A stretch of 64,000 nt of DNA from Odobenus rosmarus divergens. Lineage: Eukaryota; Chordata; Mammalia; Carnivora; Odobenidae. The position numbers and the translations under genes were made by a program. The stretch is from NCBI RefSeq assembly GCF_000321225.1, contig NW_004450583.1, positions 2,260,275 through 2,324,274 on the forward strand, read 5' to 3'. The notes below the pieces were generated by a model. It ran no database searches and was not told the DNA's origin. It saw only the letters and a program-made list of their open reading frames with translations. Shown here piece after piece: positions 34,831 through 45,110 of the stretch; the stretch's first letter is position 1; every line of letters starts with the position of its first letter.

Positions 34831-35639
34831 TGACCCACCCAAAGCAGCTGGGAAATCAGGCAGAGATCAGGAGAGATGAGCAAAAAGAAATCATGGTGAG
34901 GGACATGGATGTGGAGTGAAGAGGGAATTAAAATGCTGGCAGGAGGAGAGAGGTGAGAATTGCTGACACATGCCTTTGGAAGTTGCTATTATAATCCGTG
35001 GCATTTAATAGTGACTTAAATATTTTTAGGGCTTCAGCCCTAAAATTACCTAATCCTCAAAATGAAATAGATAGGTCATCATTTCTTTCTGTAATATTTG
35101 TTTCTTAAACCATAATCTGATACAAATATGGCTCCACCTGTTAAGATTTGATAAACCTGGGGGGTACACAGGTGTTGTAGATACAGTATTTTTAATTTTT
35201 ATTTCTTTGTGCCAGTAACTGCACATTGAAAATAGCATTTGAAAACAAATGGGGCAGGCCTTTATATTCTCTCTTACAATGGTTCATTTGTGCCCCGATG
35301 ATTGTGAGGCCCTAGTTATATCTGAAGGCAGGTAGATATTGACTCCTGGTTTCCTAACTCCTTTACTGAGGGAAGTCATGGGAAGTTTCCTTCCTTCATT
35401 TTGTACTTTAAACAAGTAAGTCCAAAATTTCTGTGGTTCACCCGTAATTCAGGAGCAGTAACTTATTGCTATACATTCCTGGAGATGTGAGAATAAAGAT
35501 TTCCTCTTCTTAAATGTTCTCTACAGGCCCTCCGATGATCAGGACTCATAGTGTCCACTCAGAAACCATCTTTTGAGTTGGACAGAGGTCTCTGATTCAT
35601 GTTCATAAGGATATTTCCTCAACTTTAAGTGTTTTCTCA
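34831..35639. other. Single-copy noncoding DNA
   Basis: No gene or clear repeat recognised. Confidence 0.5.
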
Positions 35640-36010
35640 ACTATTTATTGAGCTTCTACTTACTGGGTGCTGGAGATCCTATTCTGAATAAAATTAAGTC
35701 TTCCCTTCATGAAGTCTACCTGATCATGGAGGAGACCGGTAACAAACATTTCAATAAATTCATAAACGATATAATTTCAGGTAGAGACAGTGATCTGAAG
35801 AAATCAAAAGAAAAGTGGGGGGAGATGGTTGGGGATGAGGTAGGGAGCAGGGGATAGTTTAGGTTGTCTGGTGAGGGAAGGCCTTTCTCTGAGGAAGCGA
35901 AGTACCTAATGAACCAAGCAAAGGGAGAAAAAGCTTTCCAATTGGAGGAAACAACCCTGAGGTGATTTTAGGCCTTGAGGTGGCAAAGAGGAACAACCTG
36001 GGTTGGCATG
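35640..36010 (+). repeat. Ancient mammalian interspersed repeat, copy B (family not assigned)
   Basis: 'ctatttattgagcttctacttactgggtgctggagatcctattctgaataaaattaagtcttcccttcatgaagtctac' and 'ataatttcaggtagagacagtgatctgaag...gaaaagtgggg', then 'gaaggcctttctctgaggaagcgaagtacctaatgaaccaa'. Same layout as copy A at 4436-4890. Confidence 0.6.
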
Positions 36011-36959
36011 GCGCTTCCTGTGCGGGTTTGAAGCACAGGAGGAGTGTGGGAGAGCTGGGGACTGACTGCCCTCCCAGGAATGAGGCACAGGGTATGGTGC
36101 TGAGCTGCATGTGCCTCCCCTCCACCGTCAAGATTGAATGACAGTTGAATGGGGTTGCCTTTCCACTCCACATTTGTTGTGTTTTTCTTTGTTTTCGACT
36201 CACTCTGATTTTAGAGCAGTATTGGGAGTCAAACCTCATATGCTGTCCCGAGTTATAATAAAGTTTTCAAAGTCTCATTTCCTTTACTGTTAGGAACGTC
36301 CAAAGTATGGGTTTGCCTCTTCCACAGCTGATATCTGGGACCACAAGGCTATCAGCAACCTCAAGACAGTGGAGGGGTGGGCTGAGGGGAGAGGGCCTGC
36401 CTACTTTGATGTTAATTCATCTTAAATGGGCATGGAAAGACAACAACACGAAAACAAAAACGGGCTGGGGAAGCTCTTCTGTGGTGAGGTATAATGGGTT
36501 TCCTCACAGAGCAACGGCTCCTGACAGGGCAGGCCTCCCAGGCTCCATCTGCACAGACCTGTTCCTCAGGCTCAGTAAAATGGCTGTCAATCTATTTTAA
36601 GCGGGGGCGGGGGGGGGGGGGAGTTGAGGATGGTTTTTCAAAGTGCTATTGCTGGCTTAGTTATGTCAAGTAATTTCTTTGGAAAGTAATAATAGGTGCT
36701 GTCTTCAGAAATAGTTTAGTCACAAATGCCTAGTTCTTAAAGTTTGTTTCCCTCCTGTCCCTTTCTTCAGCGCTCTCTCCTGCCCCTGCAATATAATTTA
36801 TCCCAGAGACTTCTTCCCATGAAGACTAGCAGGCTGCATTTTACTTCTGGTTTCTGTCCATAATCCTCTTCACCCTTCCTCCTCCTCCTCCCGGCACTCC
36901 CCTGGCCCCAAAGCTTCCATCAAACAGTCTAGCTTTAGTACTTTGAAACACATTGTCAA
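36011..36959. other. Noncoding DNA with a poly(G) tract
   Basis: A G-rich run at 36601-36621 (GCGGGGGCG followed by about 14 G) could form a quadruplex. I find no exon. Minus-strand frames up to 126 codons at 35859-36239 have no domain and partly overlap the repeat. Confidence 0.45.
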
Positions 36960-37450
36960 AAACCCGAATGACATCACAGAGAAAAAGAGTCAGTCTGGGG
37001 ACAGTGATGTTAATAAGTTAAGTTCTTCCCTCCCCCACCCCAATGTCAGATAATTTATTTTTTAACCAGTTTTTACCAACCAAATGTTAACACATATGCC
37101 TGATTGCTAACCTCCTCTGGGCACCAAACCTGTTTTTTCTTCAGTGCAATAAGTGATTATCCAACTCATGCTGCTCCGAAAAAGAGGTTTTGTTTTAATA
37201 AGCAGTTTGCAGTTTGGCACACGATGCTGAGGAAAGCAACATTATCTCCAGCAGTAAACTCTGCAGTCATTGCAAAGCTTGACAAGAAAATGATTGAGTC
37301 TGTTTGTTATACCTTTGTGGGGCTGCCACTGCTGCTGTTGATGGAAATGTTGCTGTTTATTCAGCAATGCAATAACACTTTCTGTAATTTATGGATGCAC
37401 ATTCCCCAGATTACTAAAGGTAATATTGTTGACTAAAGGAAAGTATACGA
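36960..37450. promoter_or_regulatory. Candidate conserved noncoding block (ORF-permissive)
   Basis: Free of repeats, with dense homeodomain/POU/SOX-like words: 'aatgacatcacag', 'gtgcaataagtgattatcc', 'gttttaataagcagtttgc', 'cagcaatgcaataacac' and 'gtaatattgttgac'. A plus-strand frame of 110 codons spans 37104-37436, but its product has no recognisable domain and no splice sites bound it. I favour a regulatory element over an exon. Confidence 0.35.
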
Positions 37451-38929
37451 ATGGATAGTTTCAGTTGTTGCTGTCCTTATAAAAGTGATTGACTGTTCAC
37501 TTTGCACAGGAAAGAATTTGCACAGGCTTCATCCCCCTTAACAATTACAGATTTTCCTTCCTCTGACAGTTACAAATAACATGGCTTGTCCTAAGTGGTA
37601 AAAATTTACTGATTCCATGGAAGTTCAGGCCAGAGGCTGCGTGGATCCCTCTCTCCCTTATATCCCGGCCAGCTCTGCCATCTTGCCCCTTGGGGGCGCC
37701 AGACAAGCCATACCTGGACTCTTGGTGTGGCCCTCAGCGGGGGTGGTGGCACCTGGTTAAGTATCTTATGGTCTCAGACACTTGGCTTTTCTTGTTAGCA
37801 GAGCTGAAGAGGCCATGATGACTCATGCTGTATGCTGCTCACATGATCTCTCACGTGGCAGGAAAATGTTTTTGTGACCGGTCATTCTGTGGGCAAGATT
37901 GGGTGAAGTTGGTCCTTTTGTCCCAGCAAATGTAGACAGAGATCCATGGGCAGTAGAAAATCAGCCACTTCTCTAAAAGTGTTTTGGTTAAAGGTCTGAA
38001 AATTTAGTCTTTGGTCTCCATCGGCGCACCTGTTGATGGGCTGATGTAGGATGTACTTCAGGAAGCTGTGAGTCAGAGGGCCCGGTGCTGGGGCACAGCG
38101 AAGCTGCTCAAAGTCCCGAGGGATTTTCTCAGTGAACGATAGTTGGTGCTTTCACCTAGGTCACAAGGACAACGACTTTTTGGCTTAAAGCCTGTCAGCT
38201 CCCGTGGACTGATGGCTTACAGGTGATGGCATTCTGGGATCCCAGGTGTGGCCCTTCTTGAGATGAAGAAATAAGCAGCTCAGTGAGGAAGAAGCTGCTC
38301 AGGAAAACAAGAAAAAAATCTTTGTAGGCACTGAAGGCCAATAGGTTTGAAAGCACTGCTTTCTTTTTGGAAAAAATAAGTAGTTACAACAGATACACAG
38401 AAGTATAGAATAGGGCATCATGTGTTTTGCATCTGAAGTTCCCTCTTTTTTCCTAAGTAAACTCTCAGTGGGCCAGTATGCAACTTAATTGACCAGCACT
38501 GTGCTTGCTTCTGCTTTTGTCAGCCCTGCAGTTCTCCATTTAATGGTTGGGTTATTTAATTGGTCATAGTAGGGGGGAATCCTGGAATATGTGGGAGTGT
38601 TTGTTAAATCTTGGTGATTGATGTCAAGAAGATAATAAATAGTATTTATCATTTTGTTAGGCCAAACACATGCTGTTGACAAGAGAAGGGTTAAAATAGG
38701 AACATCTCATTTATTTACTCTGGCTTGAAGGTGATGTTTTTCCTATCCCTGCCTTACCTACTCCCCTGATCACTGTATGATTGATGAAAGATGAAAAAGT
38801 CTGGTCTAGTTAATGTAAATTACCATTATTTTTATCAATTTTATAGATATTTTCTCTATCTCATTCTATAAAAATTTGATGTGCAGTTTTGGTTTGTCAA
38901 TTTTTTTTTTTATTACATGACAGTGTTTT
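37451..38929. other. Single-copy noncoding DNA
   Basis: A GC-richer patch with CpGs lies at about 37640-37745 ('tatcccggcc', 'gggggcgccagac', 'cagcggggg'). No gene or clear repeat is recognised. Confidence 0.45.
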
Positions 38930-39345
38930 TGATTCAGGCTCCTTAGCATGAAATACAAATCGTTGGGCATTTAAACATGCCTGTGAAATTCAAATGCAAT
39001 TTTATTTGCTAATGGCCACTAATGGCTCATAATCAAAATACTTGATCTCGATCCTATGAATAATTACAAAATTATGGATTTGCTGATTCTCTGTTGACAT
39101 CTGAAGTTCATTCAGCTCTTGCCAGTCTTGATGTTAATCAAATTGAGAAGGATGATAAGAATGTTACAAAGTGGATATAAGTTCATATAATTTGGATAAT
39201 GCTAATCTCAGTTGTATTTTAGGGTTCAGTTGATGTTGACATTGGGCTTTACCACAAATGATAATCCTGTTCTTTTAATCTAAGCCTCAAGATTAGCCAG
39301 CTAATACATCAGCTATATTTTGGGTCTAAAATATCTGTTTTTCAT
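38930..39345. promoter_or_regulatory. Candidate conserved noncoding block
   Basis: Repeat-free and AT-rich, with near-duplicate homeodomain words 'gctaatggcc' and 'actaatggctc' within 20 bp at about 39008-39030, 'gaataattacaaaattatgg', 'gttaatcaaattgag' and 'aagattagccagctaatac'. No coding signal. Inferred only. Confidence 0.3.
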
Positions 39346-39864
39346 ACATATATATAAGTGTGCACATTTTTATGTGTATATGCTATATGTATATGTTCTT
39401 TCCTCTTGTAATCCATATATTCATTGTATTTCTGGGTAGTAAATGGTGTTAAACTGGTGTAAATGATGTGCTTTTAAATTAATGTTTCCAAGACATACTG
39501 GATGGTTTGATTAGTCATGAGTGAAGCAAGTTGAAAAGAGTAGAGAAAGACTCTTTATAAAAGGGTAGGAAAAAAATTCAGTCCAGCCACATTGATCTCT
39601 TATCTGCACATTTTCACCAAATGATTTAAAACATTTTTGGGAATTGTATCCACCTTTTTTTTTTTCTTTCCACATTGCAAACTTAAACTCCATTGGAAGA
39701 AAAGTTCTTGAAGGAGAGTACTGATAATACTAATAATATGATAATATGGTAATTTGCTTTTTTCCTTACCACTTAATGTTTTCTAAATATGTTCGTGTAT
39801 CTATGTGAATGAATAAACAAACAGGTATTGTTTACTATGAACTAAACTTTTTAGAGGCATTTAA
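39346..39864. other. AT-rich noncoding DNA
   Basis: TA-rich stretch near 39350-39400 and a 14-base T run near 39652-39666. Nothing else is recognised. Confidence 0.45.
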
Positions 39865-40015
39865 TTCTCATACTCCGAGGCAGATACGTGCCAATGATGA
39901 AACTGAAGCACAGAGTGTAAATACAACTTTCCCAAAGTTAGGTGACTTGTAAGTGGCAAAGCCAGCTTTTGAAAGCAGAACGTCCATGCCTGGCACCTGT
40001 ATTCTTCACTGTTGC
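39865..40015 (-). repeat. MIR SINE fragment (antisense)
   Basis: 'gatgaaactgaagcacagagtgtaaatacaactttcccaaagttaggtgacttgtaagtggcaaagccagcttttgaaagcagaacg' is the MIR core on the minus strand. Confidence 0.75.
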
Positions 40016-40704
40016 TTTGACTCTGTGGAGAGGAGACGCGCACTGTGACAGGACACTTTGCCGGCACCTCTGTTGCCTCAGGGTTCGGCTCGCTGGATGG
40101 ATGGTCACTTTGCGTGTTCCTTGGTCCCACATCTCTTTCCTAGGCGTTGTCTCAGCGTCCCATTCAACATGCATCTGCAACAAACCCTCCAAGGCCAGGA
40201 CTATGTTCATTTTCCCATCTGTGAGGTCTGAGAGAGACTGCAGGAGTGAATGAGGTACATGAAATACTATGCCAGCCACTTTTCAGTTAGACCTTTCTCT
40301 GTATTGAGTGGAGCTGGAAAGGCTTGAGTGGGGGAGAGGAACAGATATTTTAATAAAGTGCTCTTTCCCGTTTAAGTGCTCATGTCCTTAGCTCCGCCCC
40401 CCTCAAATCCCTGACTTTGCTAGACTTTTTTCTTCCGTGCGACACATGACTATAAAACCACGCCTATAAACCAAGTCTAAGTTCTCAACTTGTGATTATT
40501 TTGTGATAAAGATGCAGTCATGAAGAACATGCTATGCGTTGATTTGAAAAGATAAGAATTTTGAGAAAAGGTTACCATGGTATAGTTCGATCATTTTAGT
40601 AAGAAAAGTGGTCAAGAGAGGTGGGGCTAACAGACACATGAAGGACCTTTGTCTTGGAGAACTCCTGGGGCCGGTTTTACCTAACCTTAGCCTCTACTTC
40701 CCAG
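40016..40704. other. Single-copy noncoding DNA
   Basis: Overlapping open frames of 89-113 codons on both strands at 39861-40279 have no domain; frames open on both strands at once argue for chance. No element is recognised. Confidence 0.45.
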
Positions 40705-40759
40705 CATGGCCCGTCCCCAGTCAAACCGCTTTGCTCAGGCAGCAGCGGGCTGGCCCCAG
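40705..40759 (+). other. Candidate 55-nt exon (weak)
   Basis: The segment is preceded by a pyrimidine-rich acceptor ending 'cctctacttcccag' and followed by the strong donor CAG|GTGAGT. Within it, ATGGCC opens a frame that runs 18 codons to the donor (MARPQSNRFAQAAAGWPQ). I recognise no family. The local GC content is higher than around it. It could be a small alternative or noncoding-RNA exon, or a chance pair of splice sites, which is more likely without transcript support. Confidence 0.2.
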
Positions 40760-41029
40760 GTGAGTGGGGAGGGTCCTAGGAGGCACAGCCCCTGCAATCT
40801 GGGATATTGTTTAAATACCGTAAAAAGCCTTGCTCATTGATTCCTGAGCAGCGGAGAGAAAAAAACGGTGTGGTAATCCTGGCATAGCAGGTGGTGCTAC
40901 TTTCATATCAGTATAAAATGAAATTGTGTGGATGTGTTTTCCCCCCCTCTTTCCCGTTCGCTCTTCTTAATCTTTAAATAAGACGATTGGTAGCCTGTTG
41001 GCAAGAAAATGGGCCCTGAATTTTTATTC
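40760..41029. other. Single-copy noncoding DNA
   Basis: No element recognised. It leads into the regulatory-looking block that follows. Confidence 0.4.
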
Positions 41030-41820
41030 AAAGTTATACAAGGATGATAGTTGGAATTTTTGGCAGGAGGCACGCCATTGCTTTTCAGAAAGTGCTGTCA
41101 AGGGAAGCTTTTTGTGAATTACCTGCTGGGCCTGGGCGCTTTTATGTTGTTGTTGTGACAGGTAGATTTATAAGGCTTGAAATTTGTACAAATCAGTTGT
41201 CATTCAGTGCGAGCTGTCAATGTGTCAAGCTGTCAGCCTGCTGCGAGGGGGCGCCTGAGGGGGAGTACAAGGGGGCGACCATGGAGAAAGGAAATGAGTT
41301 CAAACAGACCTGAAATGGAGCTCAGTTCTCGGGGTTTGCTGCCCCCGTAGAGCCGGCATTGATTTTTCTTGATGTTGAGCAACAGCAAACCTTAAATGAC
41401 ACGTTGTTAGCAATCTAAAGTTGCTGTTTATTGTCTTTTAAATGGCAGCAAATCATGCAGAAGTGAATACAGTGTGTATTTTCGAATTGTGCATGTTTAG
41501 CAGCATCCTGTTCATGTCACTTTTCTGGCCTGGCTGGTTTCAACCAAGGGACCTGCTGCTTCACTGATGAGTCCAACTTGCTGTAGCATTTTGCAGACGC
41601 AGCGTGAAAGGAAGTCGTGTGCTCGTCTCTCCGTGGGCTGTGGATCACTAATAAACACAGTATTAAAGGAGCAGTGAGTCAACACTGCTGTTGAACCTAA
41701 AAAAGAGAGTTGTGTGCCGAGCATGGCTTTAGCCTCCTTTTGAGACAGATCTGGCTTCAGCTCCCTTAAATCAGGAGGCCTCAGCAGAGAGGGCTCTCCT
41801 GGACGGTGTTGGACAGAACT
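41030..41820. promoter_or_regulatory. Candidate conserved enhancer-like block with TGTCA cluster
   Basis: About 790 bp of repeat-free sequence retaining many CpGs. Six TGTCA/TGACA cores, recognised by MEIS/PREP/TGIF-class TALE homeodomain proteins, fall at 41096-41100, 41156-41160, 41199-41203, 41215-41219, 41223-41227 and 41231-41235. Two AGGGGGCG words at 41246 and 41270 resemble the core of a CTCF site. Later come 'cattgatttttcttgatg', 'gctgtttattgtcttttaaatgg' and 'gcagcaaatcatgcag'. Frames of 89 (plus) and 103 (minus) codons have no domain. Confidence 0.4.
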
Positions 41821-43194
41821 CAAATAAGCCTTTACTTTAAACTGATTATTTAAGGAAAAGATTTTTTTTCACCAATAAAGAGCAGCGGCAGCATGCTGTG
41901 ACTACCTAAAACAATGTGGTGAATTTTTCCGTCTTGTTTAAAAGCATCTTCATTCTGTGCACCTTACTAAATCCCTGGTATGGCGTAGATTGTCCTTGGT
42001 TGCTCTGTGCGTGGTTCTTGGGACATATCAAATGCAACCCGGCTTTCATTGCCCTGTGCGCTCCCAGTCCTTTCCCGATACACCTAGGACATAGAGATTT
42101 TCGAACATTTCCTTACGTTACCAGGGAGGAAAAAGCATATTTCTAAAAATTAGGCACGAAGCTCCCCGCGTTTTCAGTGTGTGCCATTTAGCACGGAGGC
42201 CTGGCTTTCATCCAGATGTTTAAACTTTTGTGCCTCTGGGTGGAGTGGCCTGGCTTTTATCAGTTGTATGACTTTGGCCTATGTCACCGGTTCCCTGCCC
42301 ATCAGGTGGCATAGAAGAGAGGAGGTGTAGGGGTGGGGGACCAGGGGAGAGGGGAAGAAGGGTTGAAGTGGCTGGGGATGGAAGCTGGGAAGGTGACACT
42401 TGAGAAGCAGTCAGTACCAAGAGGTAAAAAAATTAATCAAAGATTTCCATCTAGCCATTACCGGCTGGCGTTCACGGCCTCTGAGCCTCTGAGCTAAAAA
42501 GTCTGCAGAGAGGCTCCTGGCGCTGCAGAGTTTGTCTTGTAAAAGTGCAGCTGTCCAAAACATGACAGCTACAGCATTAGCAGGGCCATTAAGAGGTGTA
42601 GAACATTTCCAGGGAAATGATTTGAAAAATGACAATGCTGACTCCTGTGTGGTATTAATTATACCCTGTACTCGTGGCAAATAAGCTAAAATAGTTGGCA
42701 AGAAAGACAAAGTGAGGTGTCCTGTTTCTGACCGTCATTCTGATCAAACAGTCACCAAACTGGTGGGCTTTATGGTCGGCAGGTAATTGTAAAGGTGAGA
42801 GGCCCACGCTTGAACCATCAGTCACGGCTGTATATGGAGGATGGTCTTCAATCCATGGAGAGGGTGGGGTGGTGGCAGGGGGGCGCTTGGAAAGGCTGTC
42901 CTCCATCTAAAACAGGTGGAAGCCACGCTACCCCATAGCATTTCCTGCAACGGGAATCTTGCTGACCCTGCACTGCCCACTGCGGTAGCCGCTGGCCACG
43001 GGCAGCTCTTGAGCACTTGGAGCGTGGCTCCCGTGACCGAGGAACTGCTTTTTAAATTTTAGAGAATTTTAAGTTAAAGTGTGGATCTGAAAAGCCATAC
43101 ATGTCCGGGATATTAGGCAGAGCAGGTCTCCAGAGGGCTGTTTCCACGAGATTAGGAGGCTGGGGCTTTGGTATCAAGTCCTTGCTGGTATAAA
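41821..43194. other. Single-copy noncoding DNA with a G-rich stretch
   Basis: At 42318-42385 G runs repeat ('taggggtgggggaccaggggagaggggaagaaggg'), giving quadruplex potential on the plus strand. Several frames of 64-99 codons exist on both strands without supporting evidence. Confidence 0.45.
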
Positions 43195-43375
43195 ATAACA
43201 CATGGCTTTCTCTGGTACTTATGACTTCGTTTTATCCGTATGTTACGTGCGGAAATAAGTACTGACCTGTTTTACAAATGCAAAAACGGAGACCCAGGAA
43301 GGTCAGATAAATCTGCTCAAGGTCACAGAGCACGTCGGGCACTAGGTCTGCCAGCTCCATGTCCTGTGCTTCCTG
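43195..43375 (-). repeat. MIR SINE fragment (antisense)
   Basis: 'gttttacaaatgcaaaaacggagacccaggaaggtcagataaatctgctcaaggtcacagagcacgtcgggcactaggtctgccagc' is the MIR core on the minus strand with CpG decay. Confidence 0.75.
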
Positions 43376-44884
43376 AAGATGTTGTCTCCTTTCCAAGGGC
43401 TCTGATGGGTGACCTCTTTCTAGGGAGTCTGGGGTCTGTGCTACCTGTCCACTTGGCATTGGGCTCTTTCCACAGCATTCTTAACATTAATGCTCACTCC
43501 CCCATGTGTGAAGGGTGTAGCCATGTCTAAGGCAGCCTAGAGGAAACTCCCTTCTTCAGCTATGCCTTGGCTGTACTTTCTGGAAGGCAGCCAGCCCATT
43601 GGCCTTGCCCTGACAGAGCCCCCTTAAACTATGGGCCCTGCATCTGAATTGGGCCTTCGACCAATGGATCAGATGCATCACCCTTCTCACCTCCCTGCTG
43701 ATCCTGTGGCTAAATTACCCTATATAAACAAGCCTTTGTTACTCCTGACTGTGAGAGATGTGGGGCTGGCTCTTGTTGAAGAAGAAAATAGACCTGGGAA
43801 AGAAGGGGTCATGAACAGGTCAAAGTGCCAGAAGAAAAGGCTTCTGGGGTTAACGTTTCCAGATTTGGGGGCTGCGGGGTCGGTGGTGGTGCACAGGGAC
43901 CTTGCGTGGGTGTGTGTGCATGCCACATCGGCAGCCACCTATTTCTGTGCAATCTGCTTGGGAGATTTATTAAATAAAACATATAAAAGAAAGCCCTGGC
44001 TAAGGTCAGTCTAGACCTTTTGAAGAACTGTTGAAATGTTGCTGGGCTGTTATCTGCTAATCCTCAAAGTGTGCTGAACATGAGAAATAACATTCAGCGT
44101 TAAACCACCAAGTACAGAGAAAATGTCTTGAAATTATAGTGTTTGGTAAATTAGAGATTGCTTCTATTTCTCCCCTTCCAGAGCTGAGGCAAGGCCGCTT
44201 TCCCTTTCCTTGTTTACCTTGAGAACGCACTTTACTGCCTGTGGTGTTTCTGTTAACCTCCCTGAACCCTTGCGATTTCATTCATGTGATTTGTTATTGA
44301 ATGACCTTTTGAGGATTTTACAAAACATGACCTTTTCTTGTCAAACATTCAAGGGTTTGTAAAGTGAAGCTGTCACGAGGACTCTGCGTGTTTGCTAATT
44401 ATAACTAATATGTTTCACCACATCCTTGGAAATGCAAATCACTTATTTGTTCCATGAATGGCCGCTTTTTCTTGCCTGTTGGTTTGAGATGCCTCTGAGC
44501 TGCTCAAAAGGACATCTCTGGCCTGGGAATTCTGACCCCTCTGCTTCAAGTTAGGGCACAGGAACGCTGATCCCTTGTAAGTTAATTTGACCCCTTGAGA
44601 ACAAGGATGGAAGATGTGAGGAGAGAATGAAAGCATTCAGAACAATCCAGTTGTTCAGAAAGTATTGGACATTCTTAAAATGTTCTGTGTAGTTCTAGTA
44701 CTTCCCTTACCCAAGAGAAAGAAGTGGGTATTTTTTTTTTTTTTTTTTTTGTGCTGGCAACGGAGATAAAAACTTTTGTGCACAAGAACAGAATTACAGG
44801 CAGAGTCGAGGAAGGAAACATTAGGGCCTTGCTTTCTATTCCTTGATTTTGGTACTTAAAAATGTAGTACTAACAATAGCTAAA
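43376..44884. other. Single-copy noncoding DNA
   Basis: A 20-base T run lies at about 44731-44750. The 127-codon frame at 43631-44014 shows no known domain and no splice context. Nothing else is recognised. Confidence 0.45.
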
Positions 44885-45110
44885 CTAACATTTATTGAAT
44901 GCTTACCATATTCTAGGTGCTGTGTTCAGTGATTTACATGCATGGGCTCATTTAATCATCTCAACAACCCTATGAGCTAGGTGTTATTATTATCATCATT
45001 ACAGTTTCTAAATGATGAGGCTGAGTTTCAGATTAACTTGTACAGGTCAATTGGCAAAAGTCGGATTTGGTGTAGGATCTCTCTAACTAGAATATGCTGC
45101 ACCATCTCCT
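44885..45110 (-). repeat. MIR-family SINE (antisense), near full length
   Basis: 'acatttattgaatgcttaccatattctaggtgctgtgttcagtgatttacatgcatgggctcatttaatcatctcaacaaccctatgagctaggtgttattattatc' and 'gatgaggctgagtttcagattaacttgtacaggtcaattgg' cover the usual MIR length on the reverse strand. Confidence 0.85.

Noticed and set aside
37670..37745. GC-rich patch as a promoter or CpG island
   Set aside because: Too short and too few CpGs to qualify, and no initiator or TATA arrangement is visible.
43631..44014. 127-codon plus-strand open frame
   Set aside because: No domain match that I recognise and no flanking splice signals.
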